Source: Chlorobiota bacterium (GTDB taxonomy: Bacteria; Bacteroidota; Ignavibacteria; OLB7). Taken from it: DNA of 64,000 bases. The notes under the pieces were generated by a model, which was given only the letters and a program-made list of their open reading frames with translations, was not told the DNA's origin and made no database searches. Below are positions 35,170 to 44,721 of the stretch, in pieces. The stretch covers positions 3,536,501 through 3,600,500 of the forward strand of contig JADJXR010000001.1 of NCBI GenBank assembly GCA_016710285.1. The letters are read 5' to 3'. Every line of letters begins with the position of its first letter. Within the stretch, counting starts at the first letter, position 1. A program made the position numbers and the translations under genes.

Positions 35170-36522
35170 ATGAAAACGATCTACATCCTAATAGCTTTAA
35201 CTCTTTTATTATCGAATAAAGGAGAATCTCAAACTGGATGGTTTCCTTTAACGGATTCATTGCCATCTATTTTGTGGCGAGATATTCACTTTTTTAACGA
35301 ACAATATGGATATATTATTGGTAATGAATTTATTGATAATTCATTTAATAATTATTTGTTCAGAGTGACTACAGATGGTGGGACGAATTGGCAATCAGTA
35401 CCATTCCCAGATTCTTTAGCGTATTTACGATCAATTTTATTTCGTTCTTATGATACCGGCTTTGTTGCTGGTGCATACTATGACGCAGATACAAATGTTA
35501 TATGCGCTATCTATAAAACCACAAATAATGGTAAAACTTGGAAAAAATCACAAATAAACAATATTCCGGGATTAATCTACAAGATTTCATTTCCCAATGA
35601 TAGTATTGGATATGCCTGTGGATATGCTAGCACTTCACATCCACATATAACAAAACCACTAATATTAAAGACTATAGACTATGGGGAAACTTGGGAAAAA
35701 GTGGATGAGCTTTGGTATGATGATGACTCCACTTATCAATACATAAAAGATTATGTTTTTGAAATTTCATTTATGGATTCGATAACTGGGTATGCTATTT
35801 TATCAATGAATAATTATTCAATTTATTTCACTACGAAAAATGGGGGTAAATTGTGGAAAGTAGAAAAATTTAAGGACGTTAAGCAAAGTGGACGCTGTTT
35901 CTATCGTATGAATGACTCAGTATGGCTAATTGGTGGAAGAAATCAAATTTACAGGACAACAAATAGAGGGATTACATGGACATTAACAGGCGTACCTAAT
36001 GGTAACTCGGCAGCCATGTCGTTTTACAACAACGAATTTGGCATAAGTGTTCCTGGCTCATATGTTTATTTTCAAGGATATAATAGAATACAACGCACGT
36101 ATGATAGTGGCAAAACATGGGAATTCGCCGACTCTGGTATCCGCTACATTCAACTGGCAGCAATTAGTGTAGCATCACCCACGGTCGCATACTGTGCCGG
36201 ATTATATGGTAGAATCTACAAGACAATAGACGGAGGCGGCCCTGCGATGATCATTACCCCAACAGGTGTGATAGAGTTTGCAGAAGGCAGGAAGAGTTTT
36301 GCAGTATTTCCCAACCCAACAACCTCAACTCTAAAACTGACCTACGAATTATCAAGCCAAGACCAGCAGTTGGTCGTTAGCGATCTGTTGGGGAACATGG
36401 TTTTGGAAACAACCTTTCCTGCTGGAACAACGGAAACCACGCTCAACTTCACCGAACTTCCCACCGGAACCTATTTCTGCCGATTGGGGAAGGAGTCGCG
36501 GGCATTTGTGGTGGTGCGGTGA
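35170..36522 (+). CDS. AT-rich secreted YCF48/BNR-type protein with T9SS-type C-terminus
   Basis: 450 residues with a signal peptide (YILIALTLLLSNKGESQ). Propeller-type motifs repeat through the body: TTDGGTNWQ, KTTNNGKTWK, KTIDYGETWE, TTKNGGKLWK, RTTNRGITW, RTYDSGKTWE and KTIDGGG. The last 80 residues (VFPNPTTSTLKLTYE ... GTYFCRLG ... FVVVR) are a good T9SS sorting domain. ATG 35170 is chosen over the frame start at 35137 since it directly precedes the signal. Most of the gene is strikingly AT-rich compared with everything around it, whereas the sorting-domain part returns towards the local composition. It is related in architecture to the gene at 11841-13223. Confidence 0.82.
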   Translation: MKTIYILIALTLLLSNKGESQTGWFPLTDSLPSILWRDIHFFNEQYGYIIGNEFIDNSFNNYLFRVTTDGGTNWQSVPFPDSLAYLRSILFRSYDTGFVAGAYYDADTNVICAIYKTTNNGKTWKKSQINNIPGLIYKISFPNDSIGYACGYASTSHPHITKPLILKTIDYGETWEKVDELWYDDDSTYQYIKDYVFEISFMDSITGYAILSMNNYSIYFTTKNGGKLWKVEKFKDVKQSGRCFYRMNDSVWLIGGRNQIYRTTNRGITWTLTGVPNGNSAAMSFYNNEFGISVPGSYVYFQGYNRIQRTYDSGKTWEFADSGIRYIQLAAISVASPTVAYCAGLYGRIYKTIDGGGPAMIITPTGVIEFAEGRKSFAVFPNPTTSTLKLTYELSSQDQQLVVSDLLGNMVLETTFPAGTTETTLNFTELPTGTYFCRLGKESRAFVVVR

Positions 36523-36554
36523 GAATTTGAGCGGTGAGTCTGGAATACAACCCT

Positions 36555-36590
36555 AAAGAAGGGATGCGTTGATTAACGCATCCCTTCTTT
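36555..36590 (+). terminator. Perfect 16-bp hairpin terminator
   Basis: Arms 36555-36570 and 36575-36590 pair perfectly around a 4-nt loop, ending in TTCTTT. It lies 33 nt after the secreted-protein gene. Confidence 0.8.
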
Positions 36591-36647
36591 ACTTTGCAAG
36601 CGGTTTTTCTGCTTGTCGCTTTCTTAACACTCAACAGGTGGGGGAGT

Positions 36648-37376
36648 ATGCCATCAAGTCTCGTTAGGGGGTTCACCGTCCACTTCCGTGCTGCGCGGCT
36701 GATTGTGCGCGATTCGGAGGTGCGCCGCTTGGCTTCGCGGCCATTGCTGGTTAATATCCTGCTGATGGTTGCTGGCCTTCCGCTGGGAATCTGGGGGGCT
36801 ATCCAGCTTTCGGGAATGTTGGTCGGCGGCGATGGCGTGGTGGCAACGCTGCTCCGAACCTTCCTGCAAATTCTGGCCGCTGCCGTCGGCGTGTTCCTCT
36901 CCTTCTTCCTTCTGCTTCTGCTTGGCAGCGCGATTGCCGGGCCGCTGAACTCCAAACTCTCCCTTGCTGTGGAGCAAAAAATCCGTGGCACGCAGGTTTC
37001 TGCTGGCGATACCTCCATCGTGCAAGATGTTGCCCGCAGCGTGGCGTTTGCGTTTGGGCGGCTGCTGATGTTTGTCCTTTGCTACCCGCCAATCTTCCTT
37101 ACTCAGTTTATTCCTGGCTTGGGGTTCATTCTCTTCCCGGTGTTGTCGCTGCTGTACGGGGCGGTTGTCCTTTCGCTTGATTTCAGCGATTATGTGTTTG
37201 AACGCCACTACGCCACCTTCCGCCAAAAACTTCGGCACGTGTGGGCGCGCAAGTCGCTGTACCTGGGGTTTGGTGGCGGGCTGGCGTTGCTGATGCTGGT
37301 CCCTTTTGCGGGCTTTGTGCTGTTACCCCTTGGGGTGGTTGGCGCAACAATGCTCCACGCCGAAGAAACGTCATAA
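36648..37376 (+). CDS. EI24/CysZ-like membrane protein
   Basis: A 242-residue integral membrane protein of the EI24 domain family, which includes the sulfate transporter CysZ. Four to six hydrophobic segments are visible, including LLVNILLMVAGLPLGIWGA, a long Leu/Phe-rich helix (FLSFFLLLLLGSAIAGPL) and a C-terminal pair. The family hallmark is the soluble segment FSDYVFERHYATFRQKL between helices. ATG 36648 is preceded by GGGGAG. Whether it transports sulfate is not known; no cys genes are adjacent, but a trans-sulfuration enzyme lies 5 kb downstream. Confidence 0.82.
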   Translation: MPSSLVRGFTVHFRAARLIVRDSEVRRLASRPLLVNILLMVAGLPLGIWGAIQLSGMLVGGDGVVATLLRTFLQILAAAVGVFLSFFLLLLLGSAIAGPLNSKLSLAVEQKIRGTQVSAGDTSIVQDVARSVAFAFGRLLMFVLCYPPIFLTQFIPGLGFILFPVLSLLYGAVVLSLDFSDYVFERHYATFRQKLRHVWARKSLYLGFGGGLALLMLVPFAGFVLLPLGVVGATMLHAEETS

Positions 37377-37559
37377 GCCCAACCCGAACCCGAAGCAAGC
37401 AACCCACCGTGTGGTTGCCGGTTGTTCCCACCATCGGTTCTCCCTCTTACAGTCTGTGCGTTGTTGGAGCAACCGCCCTTCGGTATATTCGCCGTCTATC
37501 ACGTTCATGGCAGCGCACAGCTGCCCATTTCAACAGGCAGAGATGCCGGGTATTGAACC

Positions 37560-40500
37560 ATGCTAAAGCTGTTAGAAAAAATCTTCGGTGCCAAGCGCGA
37601 CAAGGATGTCCAAGCACTGTACCCGATTGTTGACGAGATCAATGAAATCTTCGAGGAGCTGCAATCGCTTAGCGATGAAGAGCTTCGCGGCAAAACCGAC
37701 GAGTTCCGCGCCTTGATCCGTGAGCGGATTCAGGCCGACGAGGAGTCGCTTGCTGAAAAACAAGCGCGATTGAAAGAAGACATCTCCGCCAACGAACGGG
37801 ACCGCTTGTACGAGGAGATTGCCGACCTTGAAGCCAATATCTACGCCACCACCCAGGACACCCTGAACGAAATCCTCCCAGAGGCGTTCGCCGTGGTGAA
37901 GGAAGCCTGCCGCCGCCATGTTGGCAAGCAGTGGGAAGCCGGTGGGGCAATGGTTACGTGGGAGATGGTGCACTACGACGTGCAGCTGATTGGCGGCATC
38001 GTGCTCCACCAGGGGAAAATTTCCGAAATGGCCACCGGCGAAGGGAAGACCCTTGTTGGCACGCTCCCCACCTACCTGAACGCGCTTCCTGGGCGCGGGG
38101 TTCACATCATCACCGTCAACGATTACCTTGCCCGCCGCGACAGCGAGTGGATGGGGCCAATCTATAAATCGCTTGGGCTTACTGTTGGCTGCATTCAATC
38201 GAACCAGCCGCCGCACACGCGCAAGCCGCAGTATGAGTGCGACATCACCTTTGGCACCAACAACGAGTTCGGCTTCGATTACCTGCGCGACAACATGGCG
38301 CAACGTTCGGAGGAGGTGGTCCAACGCCCCCACAACTTTGCCATTGTTGACGAGGTTGACTCCGTCCTGATTGACGAAGCCCGAACCCCGCTTATCATCA
38401 GCGGCCCGGTCCCCGACAGCGACGACCAGTCGTTTGACTTAATGAAGCCACGGGTTGAGCGGTTGGTGCAATTGCAGCTTCGCGAGGTGAACAAGATGCT
38501 GGCCGAAGCCGATGCAATCTTGGAATCTGGCGACCAGAAAACCCGTGCGCAAGCCGGAATCCACCTTCTGCGCGCCCACCGCGGAATGCCCAAAAACAAC
38601 AAGCTGATGAAGCTGCTGCAGGAAGGGAGCAACAAGCGGTTGTTGGAGGAAACCGAGCTTGAGTATCTGCGCGACAAAGGGACGCGGATGCACGAGATTG
38701 ACGACGAGCTGTTCTACTCCATTGACGAGAAAAACCACACGATTGACCTTTCCGAAAAAGGTCGCCACTCCATTGCCAGCGCGGGGGAGGACCCAGATAT
38801 CTTCCTGATCCCCGACCTTGCTTCCGAACTGAGCAGCATTGATGGCGGCGACGACGCTGCCGAGGTGAAACTGACCCGCCGCGAAGAGGCCATGCGCCGC
38901 TTTGCCGAACGGAGCGACCGTATCCACACCGTCACGCAGTTGCTGCGTGCCTACTCGCTCTATGAACGGGACGTGGAGTATGTGGTGGATGAAGGAAAGA
39001 TCAAGATTGTTGACACGTTCACCGGACGCATTCTGGAGGGCCGGCGGTACAGCGAAGGGTTGCACCAAGCGATCGAGGCCAAAGAATCGGTGAAGGTGGA
39101 GGAGGACACCCAGACCTTTGCCACCGTCACCATCCAGAACTACTTCCGCCTGTACAAAAAACTGGCCGGCATGACCGGAACCGCCGAGACGGAGGAAGGG
39201 GAGTTCTCGCAGATCTACAAGCTGGACGTGGTGGTGATCCCCACCAACCGCCCGATTGCCCGCAACGACATGAACGACTTGATCTACCGGACCAAGCGTG
39301 CCAAATACAACGCCGTGATGCAGGAGATTGAGAAGATGCGCCAGATTGGCCGCCCGGTTCTGGTGGGAACAACCAGCGTGGAGGTCAGCGAGACGATTAG
39401 CCGGATGTTGCAGCGGGCCAAAATCCCCCACAACGTCCTGAACGCCAAGCAGCACCAGCGCGAAGCCGAAGTGGTGGCCAATGCCGGCCTGAAAGGTGCC
39501 GTCACCATTGCCACGAACATGGCCGGACGCGGAACCGACATCAAACTTGGACCCGGGGTGAAAGAGCTTGGCGGGCTGCATATCCTGGGCACCGAACGCC
39601 ACGAGTCGCGCCGCATTGACCGCCAGCTTCGCGGGCGCGCCGGACGCCAGGGACCCGGGGTCCTCGCAGTTCTACATCTCCCTGGAAGACAATCTGATGC
39701 GCCTGTTCGGTGGCGACCGCATCACCCGCTGGATGGAGAAAGTCAGCAGTGCCGATGACGTGTTGGAGGCCCCAATGCTGACCAAAGCGGTGGAACGGGC
39801 CCAGAAAAAAGTGGAGGAGAACAACTTCGCAATCCGCAAACGCCTGCTGGAATACGACGACGTGATGAACCAGCAGCGCGAGGTGATCTACGACCGCCGC
39901 CGCCACGCACTGCACGGCGAACGCCTGAAAAGTGAGGTGTTCGACTACGTGGAAGAATGGGTCGGGACGTTGATTGAGGCCCACTTCCCCGATGGAATGG
40001 ACCTTCTGCGAAACGAAATCCGCGTGCGGATGCTGATAGATATCGAGGTCTCGCCCGAACGTGCCCAGGAGCTGGGGAAAGCCTCCTTGCAGGAAAAAAT
40101 TATGGAGGCGGCAATGGACACCTACAGCCGCAAAGAGCAACGCCTAAGCAGCGAATTCATGGCGCAGCTTGAGCGGTTCGCGATGCTGCACGTGATTGAC
40201 GACAAATGGCGCGAACACCTTCGGGCAATGGACGAACTGAAAGAGGGTATCCACCTTCGCTCCTTCAGCCAGCGGGATCCGTTGGTGGAGTACAAGAAGG
40301 AAGCGTACGGCCTGTTCACGCAGTTGATTTCCGACATCAATCTGGAGGTTATCAACCTGGTGTTCCGCTACGAGCCGGAGCTTCGGATGCGCCAGCCCGA
40401 GCCGCAACGCCGCCGCCCGGTGGCCACCACAAGCGATGGAATGCCACGCCAGCGGGGGAGCAACGTCTCGGCCAGCCGTCCCCTTAACTACACCCACCGC

Positions 40501-40722
40501 AATGCCACCGGAATGGGAATGGCCGCAACCACTGCCGAAGAGATGGAGGCCGCAGCGGCGGCGGTGGAAGCCGGCGGCGAAGAACCAGCACCACGCGGCG
40601 GCGGCGAATCGCAGCAGCCAGCAATCCAGACGATGATGCGGGAGCAGCCCAAGATTGGCCGCAACGACCCTTGCTTCTGCGGCAGTGGGAAGAAATACAA
40701 GCATTGCCACGGGCGCTCCTGA
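37560..40722 (+). CDS. secA: Preprotein translocase ATPase SecA, frameshifted in this sequence
   Basis: SecA drives protein export through SecYEG. The first frame (37560-39758) carries Walker A MATGEGKTLVGTLP, DEVDSVLIDEARTPL, the helicase-type domains and AGRGTDIKLG. At about 39648-39653 the conserved RAGRQGDPGSSQFYISLED is broken: the first frame continues as GPGVLAV and the rest is found one frame over, to 40722. A loss of two bases within the CAGGG run explains this exactly. After repair the protein would be about 1,054 residues, with the helical scaffold and the C-terminal zinc motif PCFCGSGKKYKHCHG. Since SecA is essential, a sequence error or recoding is more likely than loss. Confidence 0.93.
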
Positions 40723-40738
40723 TTGCTGCAATCACATC

Positions 40739-40766
40739 GGCCCCGCACGCCGTTCGCTGCGGGGCC
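40739..40766 (+). terminator. GC-rich hairpin after secA
   Basis: GGCCCCGCA (40739-40747) pairs with TGCGGGGCC (40758-40766). There is no T tract, so intrinsic termination is tentative. Confidence 0.4.
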
Positions 40767-40820
40767 GGTGCACATCTCTTGCTTGTCACGACTCTCTCTC
40801 TCTCTCCTTCCAACAGATCA

Positions 40821-41339
40821 ATGTTCCAACCGCTCCGCCTTCTTCTGCTTGTTTTTCCATTGCTCCTTCTTTCGGTCCAGCACCGGGCCGCTGCGCAAGG
40901 TGGCGGGGGGCAGCCTGGTGGCGCGTTTGGCAGCGTTTATGATTTCACCGCCGGAGCTGGTTTCTCGATGGAGGTGAACATCTGGGGTGCGGTTGCGCGT
41001 CCCGGGCGGTACAAGGTTCCTTCATCCACCACGCTTCTGCAACTGATCTCCTACGCCGGCGGTCCGGCTGCCGGACAAGCTGGCCCCAAGCCCAAACTTG
41101 ATGAAGTTCGCGTTGTTCACGACCTGACGGTGGACAGCACCGTCAGCAAGCCGATTGAGGTGTATGATCTGGTGAAATACCAGCAAACCGCCGACACCAC
41201 GCTGAACCCGAAGCTCTATCCAAACGACACCGTCATCATTCCCGAACAAGACGACACCTTCAATGAGGTGTTGGCGGTTATTCGGGATGTTGGGCTGGTG
41301 TTGGTCTCCATTCTTACCATCTACAACGGGGTCAAATAA
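40821..41339 (+). CDS. SLBB-domain exported protein
   Basis: A 172-residue protein with a signal peptide (LRLLLLVFPLLLLSVQHRAAAQ), then a single SLBB-type domain (MEVNIWGAVARPGRYKVPS ... LLQLISYAGGP) as found in polysaccharide export proteins. The C-terminus is a membrane helix (VGLVLVSILTIYNG). It is much shorter than Wza-type exporters and has no poly-export core. ATG 40821 is preferred over a longer frame that overlaps secA. A solute-binding protein gene starts 4 nt after its stop. Confidence 0.8.
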   Translation: MFQPLRLLLLVFPLLLLSVQHRAAAQGGGGQPGGAFGSVYDFTAGAGFSMEVNIWGAVARPGRYKVPSSTTLLQLISYAGGPAAGQAGPKPKLDEVRVVHDLTVDSTVSKPIEVYDLVKYQQTADTTLNPKLYPNDTVIIPEQDDTFNEVLAVIRDVGLVLVSILTIYNGVK

Positions 41340-41343
41340 CTCC

Positions 41344-42649
41344 ATGAAAATCTTCTTCAGCCGATTTGGCTTCGCTGCAATTTCCCTTTCCCTCAGCTTC
41401 GTGCTTCTTCTTGCCGGTTGTGGCGGCGGCGACTCCCCCCAGGATGGCCGCTCGAAAGAAGGGAAAACCGTCCTGAAGTTCTGGCACTTCTGGTCCGAAC
41501 CAACCCAGAAAGCCGCCTTGATGGAACGGGTGAAAGCGTTCGAGGCCGAAAACCCTGACCTGTACGTCGAGCTTTCGGAGCTTAGCTGGAACGACGGCCA
41601 AACAAAGCTGCAACTGGCCTTCAACTCCGGCACCGCGCCCGATGTGTTGGAGCTTGGAAGCGATTGGGTGGCGCAGTTCAGCAGTGCCGGCGTGCTGGCC
41701 AACCAGAAAGGAATGGCGGGGGATAACGAGTCCCGCTTCTCGGCAGAAGTTCTTGCGCCCGGGCAGTGGAACGGCGGCGCGTATGCCTGGCCCTGGGTGG
41801 TGGATTCGCGGGTGCTCTATTTCAACAAAGCACTTCTTGCCTCGGTTGGTGCCGACACCACCAAGCCGGACACGCTTTGGAGTGATGTTCTGGCAAAGGC
41901 CGAGCAGATCAAAGCCAAGCATCCCGATGCGTATGGCTTCGGCGCGAACGGTCCCGATCGCCACCGGCTGTATAAAAAAATCGTCCCGTTCTTCTGGTCC
42001 AACGGCGGCCAAGTGGTGGGGGCCAACGGCACGCCAGCCATGAACTCACCGCAAAATATCCAAGCGTTGGAGGCGTATCTGGAGCTTGCCCGCACCGGCT
42101 TGATTGAAACCCAGAAGGCGCTGGATCAGCAGTTTGTAGGGGAAGGTGGGCTTCTGGATTTCCGGCCCTTGGCTTGCCGATCGCATCCGCAAGGACAACC
42201 CGGGGTTGCAGTTCGGGTTGCAGGTGATGCCCGGGTTTGCGGGCCAGCGTGCGGTGTCGTTTGGCGGGGGGGAATATCTGGCAATCAACAACGCATCGAA
42301 GCAGAAGGATGCCGCAAAAAAACTGGTGACGTTCCTGACATCGGCCAAGCAGGCGTTGGAGTTCTGCAAGGCGCTTCCCGGTGGGATGACCCCGGCAGAT
42401 CTGTCGGTGGCTGGTGATCCGTTTTTGCAAAGTGAGATTCGCAAACATTTCACTGCCCAGATGAAGAATGCGCGGTTCACCCCGGTCCATCCAAAATGGT
42501 TGGATATGGAGGCAATCATCGAGGAGGAAGTCTCCCAAGCAATTCTTGGAAACAAGGAAGCCGCCCAAGCCCTGAACGATGCACAGTATCGCCTAACCCA
42601 GCTTGCCACCGGCGAAGCCACGAACGCAGCGGAAACTGCCGGGCATTAA
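41344..42649 (+). pseudogene. Sugar-type extracellular solute-binding lipoprotein, frameshifted
   Basis: A family 1 extracellular solute-binding protein of an ABC importer. The N-terminus has a lipobox (LLLAGC), and the body follows the family: VLKFWHFWSEPTQKAALMERVKAFE, PDVLELGSDWVAQF and YAWPWVVDSRVLYFNK. Near 42136-42142 the frame is lost. The expected sequence resumes one frame over as VGFWISGPWLADRIRKDNPG and runs to 42649. Two missing bases in the GTAGGGG stretch would restore a protein of about 435 residues. No permease or ATPase genes are adjacent. Pseudogene or sequence error cannot be told apart here. Confidence 0.8.
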
Positions 42650-42710
42650 CGCAACGCAGCGGGTCGGGCCCAGAACTGCAAAACCTTACGCACGCAACCC
42701 ATACTTTTTA

Positions 42711-43856
42711 ATGAAACATCACGGCTTTTCAACACGCGCTATCCATGCCGGGCAGCCGCCGGAGGAAGTTACCGGGGCGGTGAACGTCCCCATCTTCCAA
42801 ACCTCCACCTACGCCCAGCAGGGGATTGGCGACCACAAGGGGTTCGAGTACGCACGCACCCACCACCCAACCCGGTTCGCGCTGGAGCAATGCCTTGCCG
42901 AGCTTGAAGGGGGAATCCACGGCTTTGCGTTCAGCAGCGGACTGGCGGCGATTGACGCGGTGATGCGGCTGCTGGCCCCGGGCGATCACGTGGTTGCCGG
43001 GGATGATATGTATGGCGGAACCTTCCGCTTGTTCGATACCGTGCTGAAGCCGTTGGGCTACCAGTTCACCTTCGTTGATTTTCGCGACGTTCAGGCCGTG
43101 CGCGGCGCAATCACCCCGGCAACGCGGATGATCTACGCCGAGACCCCCACCAACCCGATGATGCGCCTGTGCGACCTTCAAGCGATTGGGGAAATTGCAC
43201 GCGCCGCCAACGCCATGATGGTGGTGGATAACACCTTTATGACCCCGTACCTGCAAACCCCGCTGCTGCTTGGTGCAAGCGTGGTGCTTCACTCCACCAC
43301 GAAATATCTTGGCGGCCATAGCGATCTGATTGGCGGCGCGGCGGTAACGTCCGATCCCGCCATTGCCCAACGGCTGAAGTTCCTGCAAAACGCGTGCGGC
43401 GCGGTCCCGGGGCCAATGGATTGCTACCTCACGTTGCGCTCGCTGAAAACCCTTGCCGTCAGGATGGACCGCCATTGCGCCAACGCCCAGAAGGTGGCCG
43501 AATATCTTGCAAGCCACCCCGAGTTTGCGGCGGTTCACTACCCCGGCCTTCCCGATTTTCCGCAGCACGACCTTGCCCAGCGGCAGATGCGCGGGTTTGG
43601 CGGAATGATCTCCGCCGATCTTGGCTCGTTGGAAAAAGCCCGTTCCTTCTGCGCTGCGGTTCGCGTCTTCACCTTCGCGGAATCGCTGGGCGGGGTCGAA
43701 TCGCTTCTGTGCCACCCGGTCTCGATGACCCACGGCTCCGTCCCCCCGGAAACCCGCCAACGCCTGGGCATCACCGATGGCCTTGTCCGCTTCTCCGTTG
43801 GGATTGAAGATGCCGAGGACCTTATCGCCGACATCCAACAAGCAATGGAAGCATAA
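42711..43856 (+). CDS. PLP-dependent trans-sulfuration enzyme (cystathionine gamma-synthase/lyase family)
   Basis: A 381-residue Cys/Met metabolism PLP enzyme. The N-terminus GFSTRAIHAGQPPEEVTGAV, the substrate-loop EYARTHHPTR, the cofactor-stacking region AFSSGLAAIDAV, DDMYGGTFRLFD and the PLP lysine in HSTTKYLGGHSD are all present. Whether it acts as MetB, MetC or a gamma-lyase cannot be decided from these motifs. ATG 42711 is chosen on family length; the longer frame overlaps the solute-binding protein gene. The genes on either side do not suggest a pathway. Confidence 0.93.
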   Translation: MKHHGFSTRAIHAGQPPEEVTGAVNVPIFQTSTYAQQGIGDHKGFEYARTHHPTRFALEQCLAELEGGIHGFAFSSGLAAIDAVMRLLAPGDHVVAGDDMYGGTFRLFDTVLKPLGYQFTFVDFRDVQAVRGAITPATRMIYAETPTNPMMRLCDLQAIGEIARAANAMMVVDNTFMTPYLQTPLLLGASVVLHSTTKYLGGHSDLIGGAAVTSDPAIAQRLKFLQNACGAVPGPMDCYLTLRSLKTLAVRMDRHCANAQKVAEYLASHPEFAAVHYPGLPDFPQHDLAQRQMRGFGGMISADLGSLEKARSFCAAVRVFTFAESLGGVESLLCHPVSMTHGSVPPETRQRLGITDGLVRFSVGIEDAEDLIADIQQAMEA

Positions 43857-43967
43857 AGGGGAGAAAGGGGGGAACAGCGTTTGGGGGGGCAGGCTACATG
43901 ATGAATGAAAAAAAACGGAGGGGCACGCTTGGCGGCCGTACCGTTGCAACGGACCTGTATCTACTCA

Positions 43968-44711
43968 ATGTTCAAACACGCAATAATTGTTGGCGCATCG
44001 GCGGGAATTGGGGCCGCGATTGCGCGCCAGCTTGGGCGCGAAGGGTGCGCCGTTGCCCTGGTGGCGCGGCGCGGCGATGCGGTTAAGGCGATTGCCGCCC
44101 AGATCAACGCAGAAGCAAAGCAACCCCTTGCCCGGGCCTATCAACACGACGTGTTGGATGTTGGCCAGGCCGAGGGATTGTTCCAGGAGATCACCCGCGA
44201 CATCGGCGGATTGGACCTTATCATCTTTGCCGCAGGGGCAATGCCGGCGGTCGCGCCGGATGAGTACAACATCGAGAAGGACGCGCTGATTTTGGATGTG
44301 AACGTTCGCGGCGCGTTTGCGTGGCTGAACGAAGCTGCGCGGCGGTTCCAGCGGGTGGGGCGGGGGACCATTGTTGGCATCTCCTCGATTGCTGGGGACC
44401 GCGGGCGGCGCGGCAATCCCGCCTACTGCACCAGCAAAGCCGCGTTGAACACGTACTTGGAATCGCTTCGCAATCGGGTGGCGCGGTTTGGGGTGAAGGT
44501 GGTGGTGGCCAAGCCAGGGTTTGTGGATACCGACATGACGAAAGGGATGCCAGGGCTGTTCTGGTTGATCTCGGCCGAGCGGGCAGCGGAGCTTATCCTG
44601 AAGGCCGCCAAGCGTGGGAAGAAAACCGCCTACATCCCGGCGCGGTGGCGATTTGTTGGGACGGTGATTCGCTTCTTCCCATCGTTCATCTTCCGGCGGT
44701 TGAATATCTGA
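43968..44711 (+). CDS. Short-chain dehydrogenase, DprE2-like
   Basis: A 247-residue classical SDR. The NAD(P) motif is GASAGIGAAIA, with the family NVRGAFAWL stretch, a Ser in ISSIAGDRG and the catalytic YCTSK (YxxxK). The C-terminal PARWRFVGTVIRFFPSFIFRRL is basic and amphipathic, suggesting membrane association. It lies 10 nt upstream of a DprE1-like FAD oxidase. That pairing suggests it is the DprE2-type ketoreductase that completes a 2'-epimerisation of a polyprenyl-phosphoribose-like lipid. ATG 43968 starts directly before the Rossmann strand. Confidence 0.82.
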   Translation: MFKHAIIVGASAGIGAAIARQLGREGCAVALVARRGDAVKAIAAQINAEAKQPLARAYQHDVLDVGQAEGLFQEITRDIGGLDLIIFAAGAMPAVAPDEYNIEKDALILDVNVRGAFAWLNEAARRFQRVGRGTIVGISSIAGDRGRRGNPAYCTSKAALNTYLESLRNRVARFGVKVVVAKPGFVDTDMTKGMPGLFWLISAERAAELILKAAKRGKKTAYIPARWRFVGTVIRFFPSFIFRRLNI

Positions 44712-44721
44712 GCAAGGTCCC

